A stretch of 33,490 bases of DNA, taken from NCBI GenBank assembly GCA_041658405.1, contig JBBAAG010000029.1, positions 1 through 33,490 of the forward strand, given 5' to 3'. Below, in pieces: positions 14,389 to 23,013 of the stretch (its first letter is position 1; each line of letters begins with the position of its first letter). A model generated the notes under the pieces. That model was given only the letters and a program-made list of their open reading frames with translations. It was not told the DNA's origin and searched no databases. The position numbers and the translations under genes were made by a program. Origin of the DNA: Elusimicrobiota bacterium (GTDB lineage Bacteria > Elusimicrobiota > UBA5214 > JBBAAG01).

Positions 14389-17330
14389 TAATACTATTAC
14401 TAGTATTCCTTCTATGTTTCCCTTCGACAGCACACTCTGCATGGACGCAAATCGCTCCTGGGATTGACTACCAAAAATTTACAGTCACCGGGCCTAATAT
14501 AATATTTGTTTCCCGTATGCTCCGAAGCCAGGCTAATCTTAAATTAGGCGCGATGATTGGCACCGGCGAGATACGTTCCGGTGCAGAAACTGTAAGTAAA
14601 ATGGTCACACGGTATGAAGATACTATTAACCATAAAGGAGAACGGTACCATATCATCGCAGCTATAAATGGCGGTTATTTCTTAAGTAACGGGACTGTTA
14701 AAGACGGTATGATGTTAGATGGTACATATATCGACCGTATTGATTACTGGGCAGGCGGACAGCGTTCCTTTATATATAACCACGACAAAACAATGTTTGT
14801 TGACCATATAAGTAGCGGAACACAGTTATTATACACATCCTCCGGGAAAGTAACGTTTGCGGATAATTCTACTGCAACAATCAGTAACCAAAACACAGTC
14901 CGTTCTACAAACCAGCTAATACTATATACATGCCATTACGATACTGCAACTTTTACGGGTATTTATGGAACTGAAGTAATCGTAGGTAATGTCACCACAC
15001 CCCTTCGTGCAAACACGGAAGTTTCCGGTATAGTTAAAGAAGTCCGGCTATCAGGAAAAAGTTCTGCTCCTATACCATACGACGGGTTCGTTTTATCAGG
15101 CCACGGAACTGCCAGTACGTTGTTAAGCACAAAATGCCATATCGGTGATACGATAAAGATAAAACTTAGTATAACTCCCTCAACAACATATCATGCCGGG
15201 AACGATTTCTCTAACGTAGATTTCATCACGGGCGGGTATGGCTGGATACTGCGTAACGGAAATATCAGTGATTCCCAGTTGAGCCCAAATCCTCAACCAC
15301 GCACCGTAATCGCGTGGAACGATACTTATATTTACTTTGTAGTCAATGACGGGAGAACATCTATCAGCATAGGCATGACATTACAACAAATATCGCAGTT
15401 TTTAATCAATTCATTACAGGCGAAAGAAGCGATGAACTGCGATGGCGGCGGATCCTCAACTTTTTGGCTGGACGGCTCGATGCGTAACGACCCTTCGGAC
15501 ACTACGGGTGAACGTAATGTCGGTAATGGCCTGATGATGGCTTATGTAACTACTGATAAATCCAGTAAATTTGTGACCGGCGATATTATCGTCAGTACCG
15601 CCAATACACGGCTGTACCTTGGCCCGGGTACAAATTTCGGGTATCTTGGCTATACTTCCAGCAGTACAAACTCTACTATTTTAACTCATCCTATTAACGG
15701 TATATATACCAAAGGCATTTATTGGTGGAAAATTAAATATAGCTCTTTGGAAGGATGGGTACCGGAATACATGCTAAAACTTTTCTCAGCACCTGCTGCA
15801 GTACCTGATACTCCAACCGGATTGACCGGTGTAGCATTATCATCAACCTCAGTACAAATATCGTGGACCGATAATTCTGATAACGAGACAGGGTTCAAGG
15901 TTGAACGTAAACCGGAAAACGGATTATATACCGAAGTTGTAGTAATAAGCAGCAATACCGTGAGATACAATAATAACGGTTTATCTTCCTCCTCTACTTA
16001 TTACTATCGCGTATATGCCTATAATATAACAGGAAACTCGGGGTATAGCAATGAGATCAAGCTCGTTGCTCTGCCTCCCAGTAACGCCACTGAGAATCCG
16101 CCGTTAACTCCTACCGGTTTGACTGGAATCGTACTATCATCAACTGCAGCGCAAGTTTCATGGACTGATAATTCTGATAATGAAACCAACTTCCGGCTGG
16201 AACGTAAACGTATTGATCAGAACAATTACCAAGAAATTGCTGTGATCAGCAGTAACACTGCAAGTTATATTGACTCGGGCTTGACTGCCGGAACAACATA
16301 TTCATACCGGGTAAAAGCAGTAAACGGTTCTGCATCTTCCGCCTATAGTAATGAAACGGTTTTATTGGTAAACTCAATCTCCGGTGAAGACACTGTACCG
16401 CCGTATAACCCTACCTGGACCCGCTGCTGGAATAACAGTACCAGAGACATTGAGTTTAATAATGGAACCAGCGAGAACATTACTTCTATGCCATATTTTG
16501 AATGGGGTGACGCGATTGATATGGATACAGGGGTTAGCGGATATACTATTTACTGGGGTACAAACAGTACCGCAGACCCGGGATATAATCAGGATATCCC
16601 GCACACAACTGTAAACAGTTATGAAATAACTGAAAGTATGACAGCTAACTTACCATACTATTTACGTATCTGTACATGGGATATTGCAAATAACCGTTCA
16701 GGCTCTAAAACATTATTCAAATTAAAGTATGATACTGTTAACCCGATAATCAACAAAATTACGCTTAATACATCAACCTTCAGCCCGGACGGCGATGGGC
16801 AACAAGATAGTATTTCTGTGGCATACACTTTAAACGAGGATTGTTATGTCACCATAAAAATTCTGGACTCCAACAAAAACGTTGTAAAGGTTATTGAATC
16901 TGACAATTTAAAACCCGCAGGTATAAACAGTTTTGAATGGGACGGGAATAACAGTACAGGTCAATTAGTCAGTGATGACAGTTATTCATACAATATTAAC
17001 CTTTTCGACCTTGCTAATAACCAGGGAACAACTTATTCCGGCACTTTCGAAAAACAAGCAGCGAGCGGAGAAGAATTGCGCCCGAAAGAAAAAGTTCTGC
17101 TAATCGGTAATACGAACAGTGGAAACAAAATATTATTCAAAGGCATTCAGAACACTAATGTCAAAATAAACATCTTCACATTATCGGGAATTAAAATTAG
17201 GGAATTAAGCAATTCTGACAACTGGGATGGAACAAACGACAGCGGATCTTATGTCCCAAGCGGTATTTATATTTATCAATATCAATACAAAGATAAAAAG
17301 TTTCAGGGAACCATTACAGTTGTCCGATAA
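14385..17330 (+). CDS. Secreted phosphodiester glycosidase (NAGPA-type) multidomain protein with C-terminal sorting-like domain
   Basis: The 981-residue protein begins with a signal peptide (about 1-18). A phosphodiester-glycosidase (NAGPA/DUF2233) domain covers about 80-390, with A-I-N-G-G-Y-F, P-R-T-V-I-A-W, V-N-D-G-R, G-M-T-L-Q-Q and N-C-D-G-G-G-S-S-T (351-359). These are the family signatures for cleaving sugar-phosphodiester linkages. An SH3-like region (about 397-466), two nearly identical FN3 domains (about 474-563 and 573-662), an Ig-like region (about 670-785), a FlgD-type domain (S-P-D-G-D-G-Q-Q-D, about 786-890) and a C-terminal domain (about 902-981, W-D-G-T-N-D-S-G ... P-S-G-I-Y-I-Y) follow. 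That last domain resembles type IX sorting domains. It is coupled to the PorV-like gene. A surface-anchored or released envelope hydrolase is likely. Confidence 0.85.
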   Translation: MIILLLVFLLCFPSTAHSAWTQIAPGIDYQKFTVTGPNIIFVSRMLRSQANLKLGAMIGTGEIRSGAETVSKMVTRYEDTINHKGERYHIIAAINGGYFLSNGTVKDGMMLDGTYIDRIDYWAGGQRSFIYNHDKTMFVDHISSGTQLLYTSSGKVTFADNSTATISNQNTVRSTNQLILYTCHYDTATFTGIYGTEVIVGNVTTPLRANTEVSGIVKEVRLSGKSSAPIPYDGFVLSGHGTASTLLSTKCHIGDTIKIKLSITPSTTYHAGNDFSNVDFITGGYGWILRNGNISDSQLSPNPQPRTVIAWNDTYIYFVVNDGRTSISIGMTLQQISQFLINSLQAKEAMNCDGGGSSTFWLDGSMRNDPSDTTGERNVGNGLMMAYVTTDKSSKFVTGDIIVSTANTRLYLGPGTNFGYLGYTSSSTNSTILTHPINGIYTKGIYWWKIKYSSLEGWVPEYMLKLFSAPAAVPDTPTGLTGVALSSTSVQISWTDNSDNETGFKVERKPENGLYTEVVVISSNTVRYNNNGLSSSSTYYYRVYAYNITGNSGYSNEIKLVALPPSNATENPPLTPTGLTGIVLSSTAAQVSWTDNSDNETNFRLERKRIDQNNYQEIAVISSNTASYIDSGLTAGTTYSYRVKAVNGSASSAYSNETVLLVNSISGEDTVPPYNPTWTRCWNNSTRDIEFNNGTSENITSMPYFEWGDAIDMDTGVSGYTIYWGTNSTADPGYNQDIPHTTVNSYEITESMTANLPYYLRICTWDIANNRSGSKTLFKLKYDTVNPIINKITLNTSTFSPDGDGQQDSISVAYTLNEDCYVTIKILDSNKNVVKVIESDNLKPAGINSFEWDGNNSTGQLVSDDSYSYNINLFDLANNQGTTYSGTFEKQAASGEELRPKEKVLLIGNTNSGNKILFKGIQNTNVKINIFTLSGIKIRELSNSDNWDGTNDSGSYVPSGIYIYQYQYKDKKFQGTITVVR
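15810..16403 (+). repeat. Tandem FN3 repeat, about 297-bp period, inside the secreted glycosidase gene
   Basis: Two consecutive copies both begin with codons for T-P-T-G-L-T-G. Both contain S-W-T-D-N-S-D-N-E-T and E-R-K at the same spacing, 99 codons apart, with clear nucleotide similarity. This points to duplication of one FN3 module. It is a possible site of copy-number change. Confidence 0.75.
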
Positions 17331-17333
17331 GCA

Positions 17334-17407
17334 TCGGGGCGGTCGGACTTGAACCGACGACCCCATGGTCCCAAACCATGTGCGCTAGCCAACTGCGCTA
17401 CGCCCCG
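17334..17407 (-). tRNA. tRNA-Pro (anticodon UGG)
   Basis: A full cloverleaf can be drawn on the minus strand. The acceptor stem is CGGGGCG with CGCCCCG, and the discriminator base is A. The D arm holds AGTTGG. The anticodon stem CATGG/CCATG encloses loop TTTGGGA, giving anticodon TGG with G37, as usual for proline. The T arm contains GGTTCAAGTCC. CCA is not encoded. A promoter TTGACG-N17-TAGAAT (17464-17436) predicts a start about 22 nt ahead of the mature 5' end. Confidence 0.97.
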
Positions 17408-17435
17408 AATCTTTTCTATATCATACTATAAATAA

Positions 17436-17464
17436 ATTCTATACGATTATTATTTACACGTCAA
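17436..17464 (-). promoter_or_regulatory. Promoter of tRNA-Pro, with adjacent hairpin
   Basis: TTGACG (17464-17459) and TAGAAT (17441-17436) are 17 nt apart, directed at the tRNA. Just upstream, ATGCTAT/ATAGCAT (17467-17473 and 17479-17485) form a perfect 7-bp hairpin between the rdgB stop and the -35 box. It may help end rdgB transcripts, although no U-run follows. Confidence 0.55.
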
Positions 17465-17502
17465 TAATGCTATCGCTCATAGCATACTTCTGAACTTGTA
17501 AT

Positions 17503-18102
17503 TTACTTATCACACATTTCACGGAGTACCACTAGAGCATTTTTAAGCGCAATGCCCCGGTGTGAGATCCTGTTTTTTTCGTCTAACCCAAGTTCGGCAT
17601 ATGTTTTATCGTACTGCGGGAGGTAGAACACAGGATCGTACCCAAACCCCTGGTTACCCCGCGGAGATGAACTAATATACCCCGGGCATATACCGTCGAC
17701 AATAACGGGTTCAGATTTATATCCCGCAATAGCTATAACGCAACGGAACCTTGCCCCGCGTTCATCAATTGATGCGGATTTCATTACATCAAGAAGTTTA
17801 CGGACATTATCTTCATAAGTTGCATTAGACCCGGCGAACCTTGAAGAGTACACCCCCGGCGCGCCATTGAGAAGCTCAACTTCCAACCCTGTATCATCTG
17901 CTAATGAAATAAGACCGGTATGTTCATGTACTACCTGCGCTTTCTTTATGGCATTAGCTTCCAGAGTATCCCCGTCTTCCACAACTTCCGGGATGTTTGG
18001 GAAATCAAGCGCTGATTTTATCTCAAACGGCAAACCGGAAAGTATACGGTTAATCTCAACAAGTTTATCTTTGTTACGTGTAGCAATAACGATTGTTTTC
18101 AT
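17503..18102 (-). CDS. rdgB: XTP/dITP diphosphatase (RdgB/HAM1)
   Basis: The 199-residue protein cleaves non-canonical purine triphosphates (XTP, dITP) to monophosphates and clears them from the nucleotide pool. It has I-A-T-R-N-K-D-K-L at the start, S-L-A-D-D-T-G-L-E-V (about 66-75, metal/catalytic), P-G-V-Y-S-S-R-F-A-G and G-F-G-Y-D-P-V-F-Y, and ends near S-H-R-G-I-A-L-K-N-A-L. These are the complete family signatures at the usual length. It lies 21 nt after rph, and the valS-rph-rdgB order suggests one operon. The rph-rdgB pairing is common in bacteria and sometimes a fusion; here they are separate. Confidence 0.96.
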   Translation of the reverse strand: MKTIVIATRNKDKLVEINRILSGLPFEIKSALDFPNIPEVVEDGDTLEANAIKKAQVVHEHTGLISLADDTGLEVELLNGAPGVYSSRFAGSNATYEDNVRKLLDVMKSASIDERGARFRCVIAIAGYKSEPVIVDGICPGYISSSPRGNQGFGYDPVFYLPQYDKTYAELGLDEKNRISHRGIALKNALVVLREMCDK

Positions 18103-18123
18103 TTTATAAGATTATGGAAAAGA

Positions 18124-18822
18124 TTATCTCAACTTCCCGGCGATACGTTTTTGAACTTTAATAATCTGCCGAACACCTTTTCTTGCGAGGTTAAGCATAT
18201 AGTTTAACTGTGCACGGGTAAACGCGTTTTTCTCGCCGGTACCCTGTACCTCCACAAACTTCCCGTGGCCGGTAATCACAAAGTTCATATCAACTTCCGC
18301 ATTATTATCCTCTTTTGCGCAGAGGTCAAGCACAGGCTTACCGTCGACATACCCCGCACTTACCGCCGCGATATAGTCACGCACCGGCAGTTTCTTAAGT
18401 TCTCCGGACTTCACCATTGCGCGTAATGCCTGGACCAACACAATAAACGCACCGTTAACCGATGTTGTACGTGTCCCGCCATCCGCCTGGATAACATCAC
18501 AATCAATCATTACCGAGAACCCATACAGTTTCTTTAGGTCCACCACTGCGCGTAATGCACGGCCAACCAACCTAGAAATTTCTTTTGTCCTCCCGGATGA
18601 CGCGAGCCGCTGGCGCGAACTTCTTTCCTTCCCCGCACGGGGCAGCATTGAATATTCAGCAGTAACCCATCCCTCCCCGCGTTCCTCCGCAAAAGGCGGT
18701 ACGGATTTTGATACCGTCGCGACACACAAAACTTTTGTATTCCCCATCTGAAACATACACGACCCTTCGGCGTGTTTTAACACATTTTTTTCTACCCGTA
18801 TCTTCCGCACATTTGTACTCAT
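18124..18822 (-). CDS. rph: Ribonuclease PH
   Basis: This is a phosphorolytic 3'-5' exoribonuclease that trims tRNA precursors. The 232-residue length and motifs fit the family: G-N-T-K-V-L-C-V-A-T near the start, G-W-V-T-A-E-Y-S-M-L-P-R-A, S-S-G-R-T-K-E-I-S-R-L-V-G-R-A-L-R, D-C-D-V-I-Q-A-D-G-G-T-R-T (phosphate site) and E-V-Q-G-T-G-E. GGGGTG precedes the ATG at good spacing. It is 19 nt after valS and 21 nt before rdgB. Confidence 0.96.
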   Translation of the reverse strand: MSTNVRKIRVEKNVLKHAEGSCMFQMGNTKVLCVATVSKSVPPFAEERGEGWVTAEYSMLPRAGKERSSRQRLASSGRTKEISRLVGRALRAVVDLKKLYGFSVMIDCDVIQADGGTRTTSVNGAFIVLVQALRAMVKSGELKKLPVRDYIAAVSAGYVDGKPVLDLCAKEDNNAEVDMNFVITGHGKFVEVQGTGEKNAFTRAQLNYMLNLARKGVRQIIKVQKRIAGKLR

Positions 18823-18841
18823 TATTCACCCCAGCCTTTAG

Positions 18842-21800
18842 TTATAATACTTCCAGATTCTTTTTTATACGCTCATACCTCTGTGCTGTATCTTCACGTA
18901 GTTTACGTACCCTTACAACTTCCGCGGGAACTGCTCTGGTAATAAAATTCTGGTTACTCAACTTCCCGTCAATTTTTTGTAGTTCAGCCTCCAACTCTTT
19001 TACCACCTTCGTGAGCCGAACCTTTTCCTTCTCAAAATCTATGAGGTCAGCAAGCGGAATAAAAACTTCAATCCCTTCAACCACAGCAGCAGCTGATTTC
19101 TCAGGTTTTACGATATTATCACCTATAACAACCTTATCCGCTCGGGTAAGAAACGCGATATTCCCATTTTCCCGGTTAATAACAATCTCCTTGAAGGTTT
19201 CATGCACACAGATATGTACTTCCACCTTTTTCCCGGGCGGGACATTAAGTTCTGACCTTACCGTCCGAACAGCAGTAACCACGTCTTGCAGCACACGCAT
19301 TTCCTTAATCGCATGCGCAATAAGGGTATCTTCTATAACAGATGAATTAACAATATCATAATCCACACGGCTTAACCGTTTATACGCGTCTATACTTTCA
19401 GTATCAGCATCCGTAAACACCGGCCACCGTGTTTGTAACAGGTTAACAGGCCATTTGTTGTTTTTATCAACTTTAGCCTTAACGATCCGGTAAATCTCTT
19501 CACTTATAAACGGCATAACCGGATGCAATACCTGCGTAATACCTATCAATATACGGATCAACGTTTTTTGCGCAACAACTTTATCAGCAGGGCTTGTAAC
19601 ATCCTTACCGATACGCGGTTTTACGAGTTCGAGGTACCAATCACAGAAATCGTGCCATACAAAATCATACGCAATCTTTGCAACTTCCGCGATATTGTAA
19701 CTAAGCATGTGCTGCATTATACCATCCATTGCTAGTTTAAACTTCCCGGTAATCCAGCGGTCCATATTATTAGCCAACGTTTTTTGAGAAAAATAGACGC
19801 AATCATCTGAATCATAATCTTCGATATTCATCATCACAAACCGTGTGGCGTTCCATAGTTTATTAACAAAATTCCGTGCACCTATAAAACTATCTTCTGA
19901 TAACTGAAGGTCACGCCCCGGTGTGGATGCCATTGCCAGTGAAAACCTTAATGCATCAGTACTATATTCTTCCATCATACTCAAAGGGTTAATAACATTC
20001 CCTAACGATTTTGACATTTTTTTACCGTGTATATCCCGTACAATCCCATGGACATACACATGTTTGAACGGAACAGTTTTTTGGAATGTTAAACCCATCA
20101 TTACCATCCGCGCAACCCATAGATACAAAATCTCGTATGCCGTTACCAGAACCGAGGTTGGATAGTAATATTTCATTTCCTCACCAGTTTGAGGCCAACC
20201 AAACACAGAAAACGGCCATAACGCAGAAGAAAACCATGTGTCTAATACATCAGGATCCTGCACAAAATTCTCGCATTCACACACATCACACTTCTCCGGA
20301 TGATTCTCCCCGGCATACACGCCTTCTTTCATCTCCAAAACGCCGTGGGATAAGAAAATATTCTCAGCATTTTTTTCTATATTCTCAAACGGCACGCCGT
20401 TATCCAACAAATACTTTATAGTCCCGCCGGTAACATTCTTATTTTTGGCAGTTGTAATCCCGGTCTGCCCTTTTTCATCAGTCTTAAAATGTACATTGAT
20501 ATACCCGCCCTTGCACTTGGTACAGTACCACACAGGTATTCTATGTCCCCACCATATCTGCCGCGAGATACACCAATCCTTGAGGTTATCCAGCCATGTG
20601 AGGTACGGTTTCTCCCAGGAGTCCGGATAAAACTTTACTTCACCATCCTCAGTAGCTTTCACTGCGCGGGATGCCATCTCCTGAGTATTCAAAAACCATT
20701 GTTCCAGTTCAAGCGGTTCAACCACATTACTGCAACGGTAACACTCCCCTGCGGAAAGTTTATAATCTTCCTCTTTCACAAGCACACCTAAAGCGATTAA
20801 GTCCTGTACCACAATTTCCCGGCACTTTACCGGAGCTAATCCGGTATATCTTATAGGCTTACGGTATTCCGGCGGTTGTTCTGTACCGTTACTATCATAC
20901 GCGTAGACACGGTCAGCTTCCATTGACATCTCAACGCCGCCGCTATTCGCCGCCGCTGCTGCCGTATCGGGCTGGCTGGTAAGTTTTAATGTCATAATAC
21001 GTATATGCTTAAGTTTGTGGCGTTCAGCTATCTCAAAATCCACAGCATCATGTGACGGTGTTACTTTTACCGCACCGGTACCAAAACTTGACTCCACAAC
21101 ACTATCCGCAACAACCGGGATCCTTCGTTTTACTAAAGGTAACTCCACATATTTCCCGATTTTATCTTTATACCGTTCATCATTAGGGTTTACCGCTACA
21201 GCGGTATCACCGAGCATTGTTTCCGGCCGGGTGGTAGCCACAATTATACCGTCAGTCGGGTTATCAACAAACGGGTATCTTATATACCATAGCTTACCCT
21301 TACTTTCCTTATGTTCCACTTCAATATCCGCAAGTGCTGTGTGGCACCGGGGACACCAATTAACAATCCGGCGGCCACGGTAGATAAGTTTTTTCTTAAA
21401 CAACTCAACAAACGAGGCATTTACAGCTTTCGCGCAAGTATCATCCATAGTAAACCGTAAACGGTCCCAATCACACGCGCAACCAAGACGTTTCAACTGT
21501 CCGATGATTGTCCCGCTGGTTGTACTTGACCACTCTTTCATCTCTTCAACAAATTTTTGACGCCCAAGATTGTACCTGGTTTTACCTTTTTCCTTAAGTA
21601 CACGTTCATAAACGTTTTGTGTGGCAATACCCCCATGGTCAGTACCGGGAACCCATAGAGCGTTATGTCCCATCATCTTATGCCAACGTATAATAATATC
21701 CTGTAACGTATTATTCAATGCATGGCCCATATGCAACGCGCCGGTAACGTTCGGCGGTGGGATTACAATCACCCAGTTACGCCCTTTATCATTATCGGGA

Positions 21801-21886
21801 ACTGAATGAAACCTTTTATCCTCCACCCACTGGCGAGAGAATTTTTCTTCAATACTCTTTGGGTTATAAACTTTATCCATTTCCAT
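18842..21886 (-). CDS. valS: Valyl-tRNA synthetase
   Basis: This enzyme charges tRNA-Val. The 1014-residue protein has P-P-P-N-V-T-G-A-L-H-M-G-H (HIGH motif, H52-H55), the class Ia core with T-D-H-G-G-I-A-T-Q, a CP1 editing domain (T-T-R-P-E-T-M-L-G-D-T-A-V, about 218-230), G-H-R-I-P-V-W-Y-C, D-V-L-D-T-W-F-S-S and the K-M-S-K-S loop (623-627). A C-terminal coiled-coil arm (about 945-1014) is also present. It is longer than most bacterial ValRS. Extra material lies after the editing domain (about 300-345, Ala-rich) and between W-Y-C and D-V-L-D-T-W-F (about 455-545, with extra Cys pairs). No T-box leader is visible upstream. It heads the valS-rph-rdgB operon. Confidence 0.96.
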   Translation of the reverse strand: MEMDKVYNPKSIEEKFSRQWVEDKRFHSVPDNDKGRNWVIVIPPPNVTGALHMGHALNNTLQDIIIRWHKMMGHNALWVPGTDHGGIATQNVYERVLKEKGKTRYNLGRQKFVEEMKEWSSTTSGTIIGQLKRLGCACDWDRLRFTMDDTCAKAVNASFVELFKKKLIYRGRRIVNWCPRCHTALADIEVEHKESKGKLWYIRYPFVDNPTDGIIVATTRPETMLGDTAVAVNPNDERYKDKIGKYVELPLVKRRIPVVADSVVESSFGTGAVKVTPSHDAVDFEIAERHKLKHIRIMTLKLTSQPDTAAAAANSGGVEMSMEADRVYAYDSNGTEQPPEYRKPIRYTGLAPVKCREIVVQDLIALGVLVKEEDYKLSAGECYRCSNVVEPLELEQWFLNTQEMASRAVKATEDGEVKFYPDSWEKPYLTWLDNLKDWCISRQIWWGHRIPVWYCTKCKGGYINVHFKTDEKGQTGITTAKNKNVTGGTIKYLLDNGVPFENIEKNAENIFLSHGVLEMKEGVYAGENHPEKCDVCECENFVQDPDVLDTWFSSALWPFSVFGWPQTGEEMKYYYPTSVLVTAYEILYLWVARMVMMGLTFQKTVPFKHVYVHGIVRDIHGKKMSKSLGNVINPLSMMEEYSTDALRFSLAMASTPGRDLQLSEDSFIGARNFVNKLWNATRFVMMNIEDYDSDDCVYFSQKTLANNMDRWITGKFKLAMDGIMQHMLSYNIAEVAKIAYDFVWHDFCDWYLELVKPRIGKDVTSPADKVVAQKTLIRILIGITQVLHPVMPFISEEIYRIVKAKVDKNNKWPVNLLQTRWPVFTDADTESIDAYKRLSRVDYDIVNSSVIEDTLIAHAIKEMRVLQDVVTAVRTVRSELNVPPGKKVEVHICVHETFKEIVINRENGNIAFLTRADKVVIGDNIVKPEKSAAAVVEGIEVFIPLADLIDFEKEKVRLTKVVKELEAELQKIDGKLSNQNFITRAVPAEVVRVRKLREDTAQRYERIKKNLEVL

Positions 21887-21947
21887 AAAACATAATTATA
21901 TAAATAATATGTATATAATCAATAATATAAAAAGTTCATTTTTATCC

Positions 21948-21975
21948 TTGACAACTTTTTGGTGGATAGTATAAA
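21948..21975 (+). promoter_or_regulatory. Promoter of the M23-CapA operon
   Basis: TTGACA (21948-21953) and TATAAA (21970-21975) are 16 nt apart, predicting a start near 21982 and a leader of about 80 nt. The leader contains a small hairpin (22029-22053, CTAG and CTT arms with one mismatch) just ahead of the GAGG ribosome-binding site at 22063. Confidence 0.65.
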
Positions 21976-22062
21976 ATTAATGATTGCCGTTCGTTGTTTA
22001 AAAGTTATGTTGTTGTATTTAATAAATACTAGACTTGGGAACGGGAAGACTAGCGAGGTTTA

Positions 22063-23013
22063 ATGATTATAAGTAAAGTACCGAAAAAGAAGAAAGAAAG
22101 CATATTTAAAAAGTTAAGCCGGTCATTAACTATTGTATTTATCCCGCATAACAGCACAAAACCTATTCATTTAAACTTTACAGTAGCATTCTGCGGTTTT
22201 CTTTCAGTCTTATGGATAAGCCTCACCACTTGGGCAATGTACTTATCAATTCGTGAAGTGGATTACTGGATGCTTAAAGGCAGTAATCTTGTTTTACAGG
22301 CAAAAACTGTATACTTTGCGAAAGAAGTGTATAAATCCCGTGAGATGCTGGAACATGTACGTGAGATTGACAACGATTTACGTGGGTTACTCAAGATGCG
22401 TTCCCGCCAGGAAATTATTGAAAAATACAGTGATAATGGTTCCGGTGGCCCGTCAGTTGATGATCAGCGTGTACTTGATCAGAGAGTACAGAACAAACTT
22501 CATGAAATGACTGATGAAGATATCAACCGCCAGGTAAAAACCTTAAAAGATGAAATCCGGGATACTATATCCAGTTACCAAGAAATACAATCGTTTATAA
22601 AAGAACAACACGATTTATTCCAGGCTACACCCAATATCTGGCCTTGTTACGGCAGGATAACATCAGGGTTTGGTTCGCGTATACATCCAATCTGGCATTT
22701 CAACGATTTCCATCCGGCGTTAGACATCGCTAATTCTAAAGGAACACCGATACGCGCTACAGCAGATGGTATTGTCAAACTAGCCGACTGGATGAGCGGC
22801 TATGGTAAAGTTGTAGTTATAGAGCACGGGTTTGGGTTCACAACAATATACGGGCATAATTCCAGAATACTAGTGAAAACGGGACAAATTGTTAAACGCG
22901 GCCAGGCAATTTCGTATATGGGCGATACCGGCACTGCAACAGGTGTACACGTACATTACGAAGTACGTGTTGGAGGTCAATCCATAAACCCGGGCAGGTT
23001 TATCAAACAGTGA
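22063..23013 (+). CDS. M23 (LytM) peptidase family protein, membrane-anchored
   Basis: The 316-residue protein has a basic cytoplasmic N-terminus, one transmembrane segment (about 38-60), a coiled-coil region (about 75-185) and a C-terminal LytM/M23 domain (about 195-316). The zinc ligands are intact: H217 and D221 in F-H-P-A-L-D-I-A, and H296-x-H298 in G-V-H-V-H-Y-E. This is the layout of cell-wall endopeptidases acting on peptidoglycan cross-links from the inner membrane. The gene overlaps the CapA-like gene by a GTGA and lies upstream of bactofilin; an M23 enzyme near bactofilin is a recurring shape-determining arrangement. Confidence 0.9.
   Translation: MIISKVPKKKKESIFKKLSRSLTIVFIPHNSTKPIHLNFTVAFCGFLSVLWISLTTWAMYLSIREVDYWMLKGSNLVLQAKTVYFAKEVYKSREMLEHVREIDNDLRGLLKMRSRQEIIEKYSDNGSGGPSVDDQRVLDQRVQNKLHEMTDEDINRQVKTLKDEIRDTISSYQEIQSFIKEQHDLFQATPNIWPCYGRITSGFGSRIHPIWHFNDFHPALDIANSKGTPIRATADGIVKLADWMSGYGKVVVIEHGFGFTTIYGHNSRILVKTGQIVKRGQAISYMGDTGTATGVHVHYEVRVGGQSINPGRFIKQ

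Noticed and set aside
18708..19361. 217-residue plus-strand reading frame
   Set aside because: It spans the rph-valS junction in antisense and is S/T-rich shadow coding.
21887..21960. T-box leader for valS
   Set aside because: The intergenic region upstream of valS is short and AT-rich, with no specifier hairpin, no T-box sequence and no terminator.
22029..22053. Riboswitch in the M23 gene leader
   Set aside because: Only one short hairpin with a mismatch can be drawn and no conserved class motif is present.
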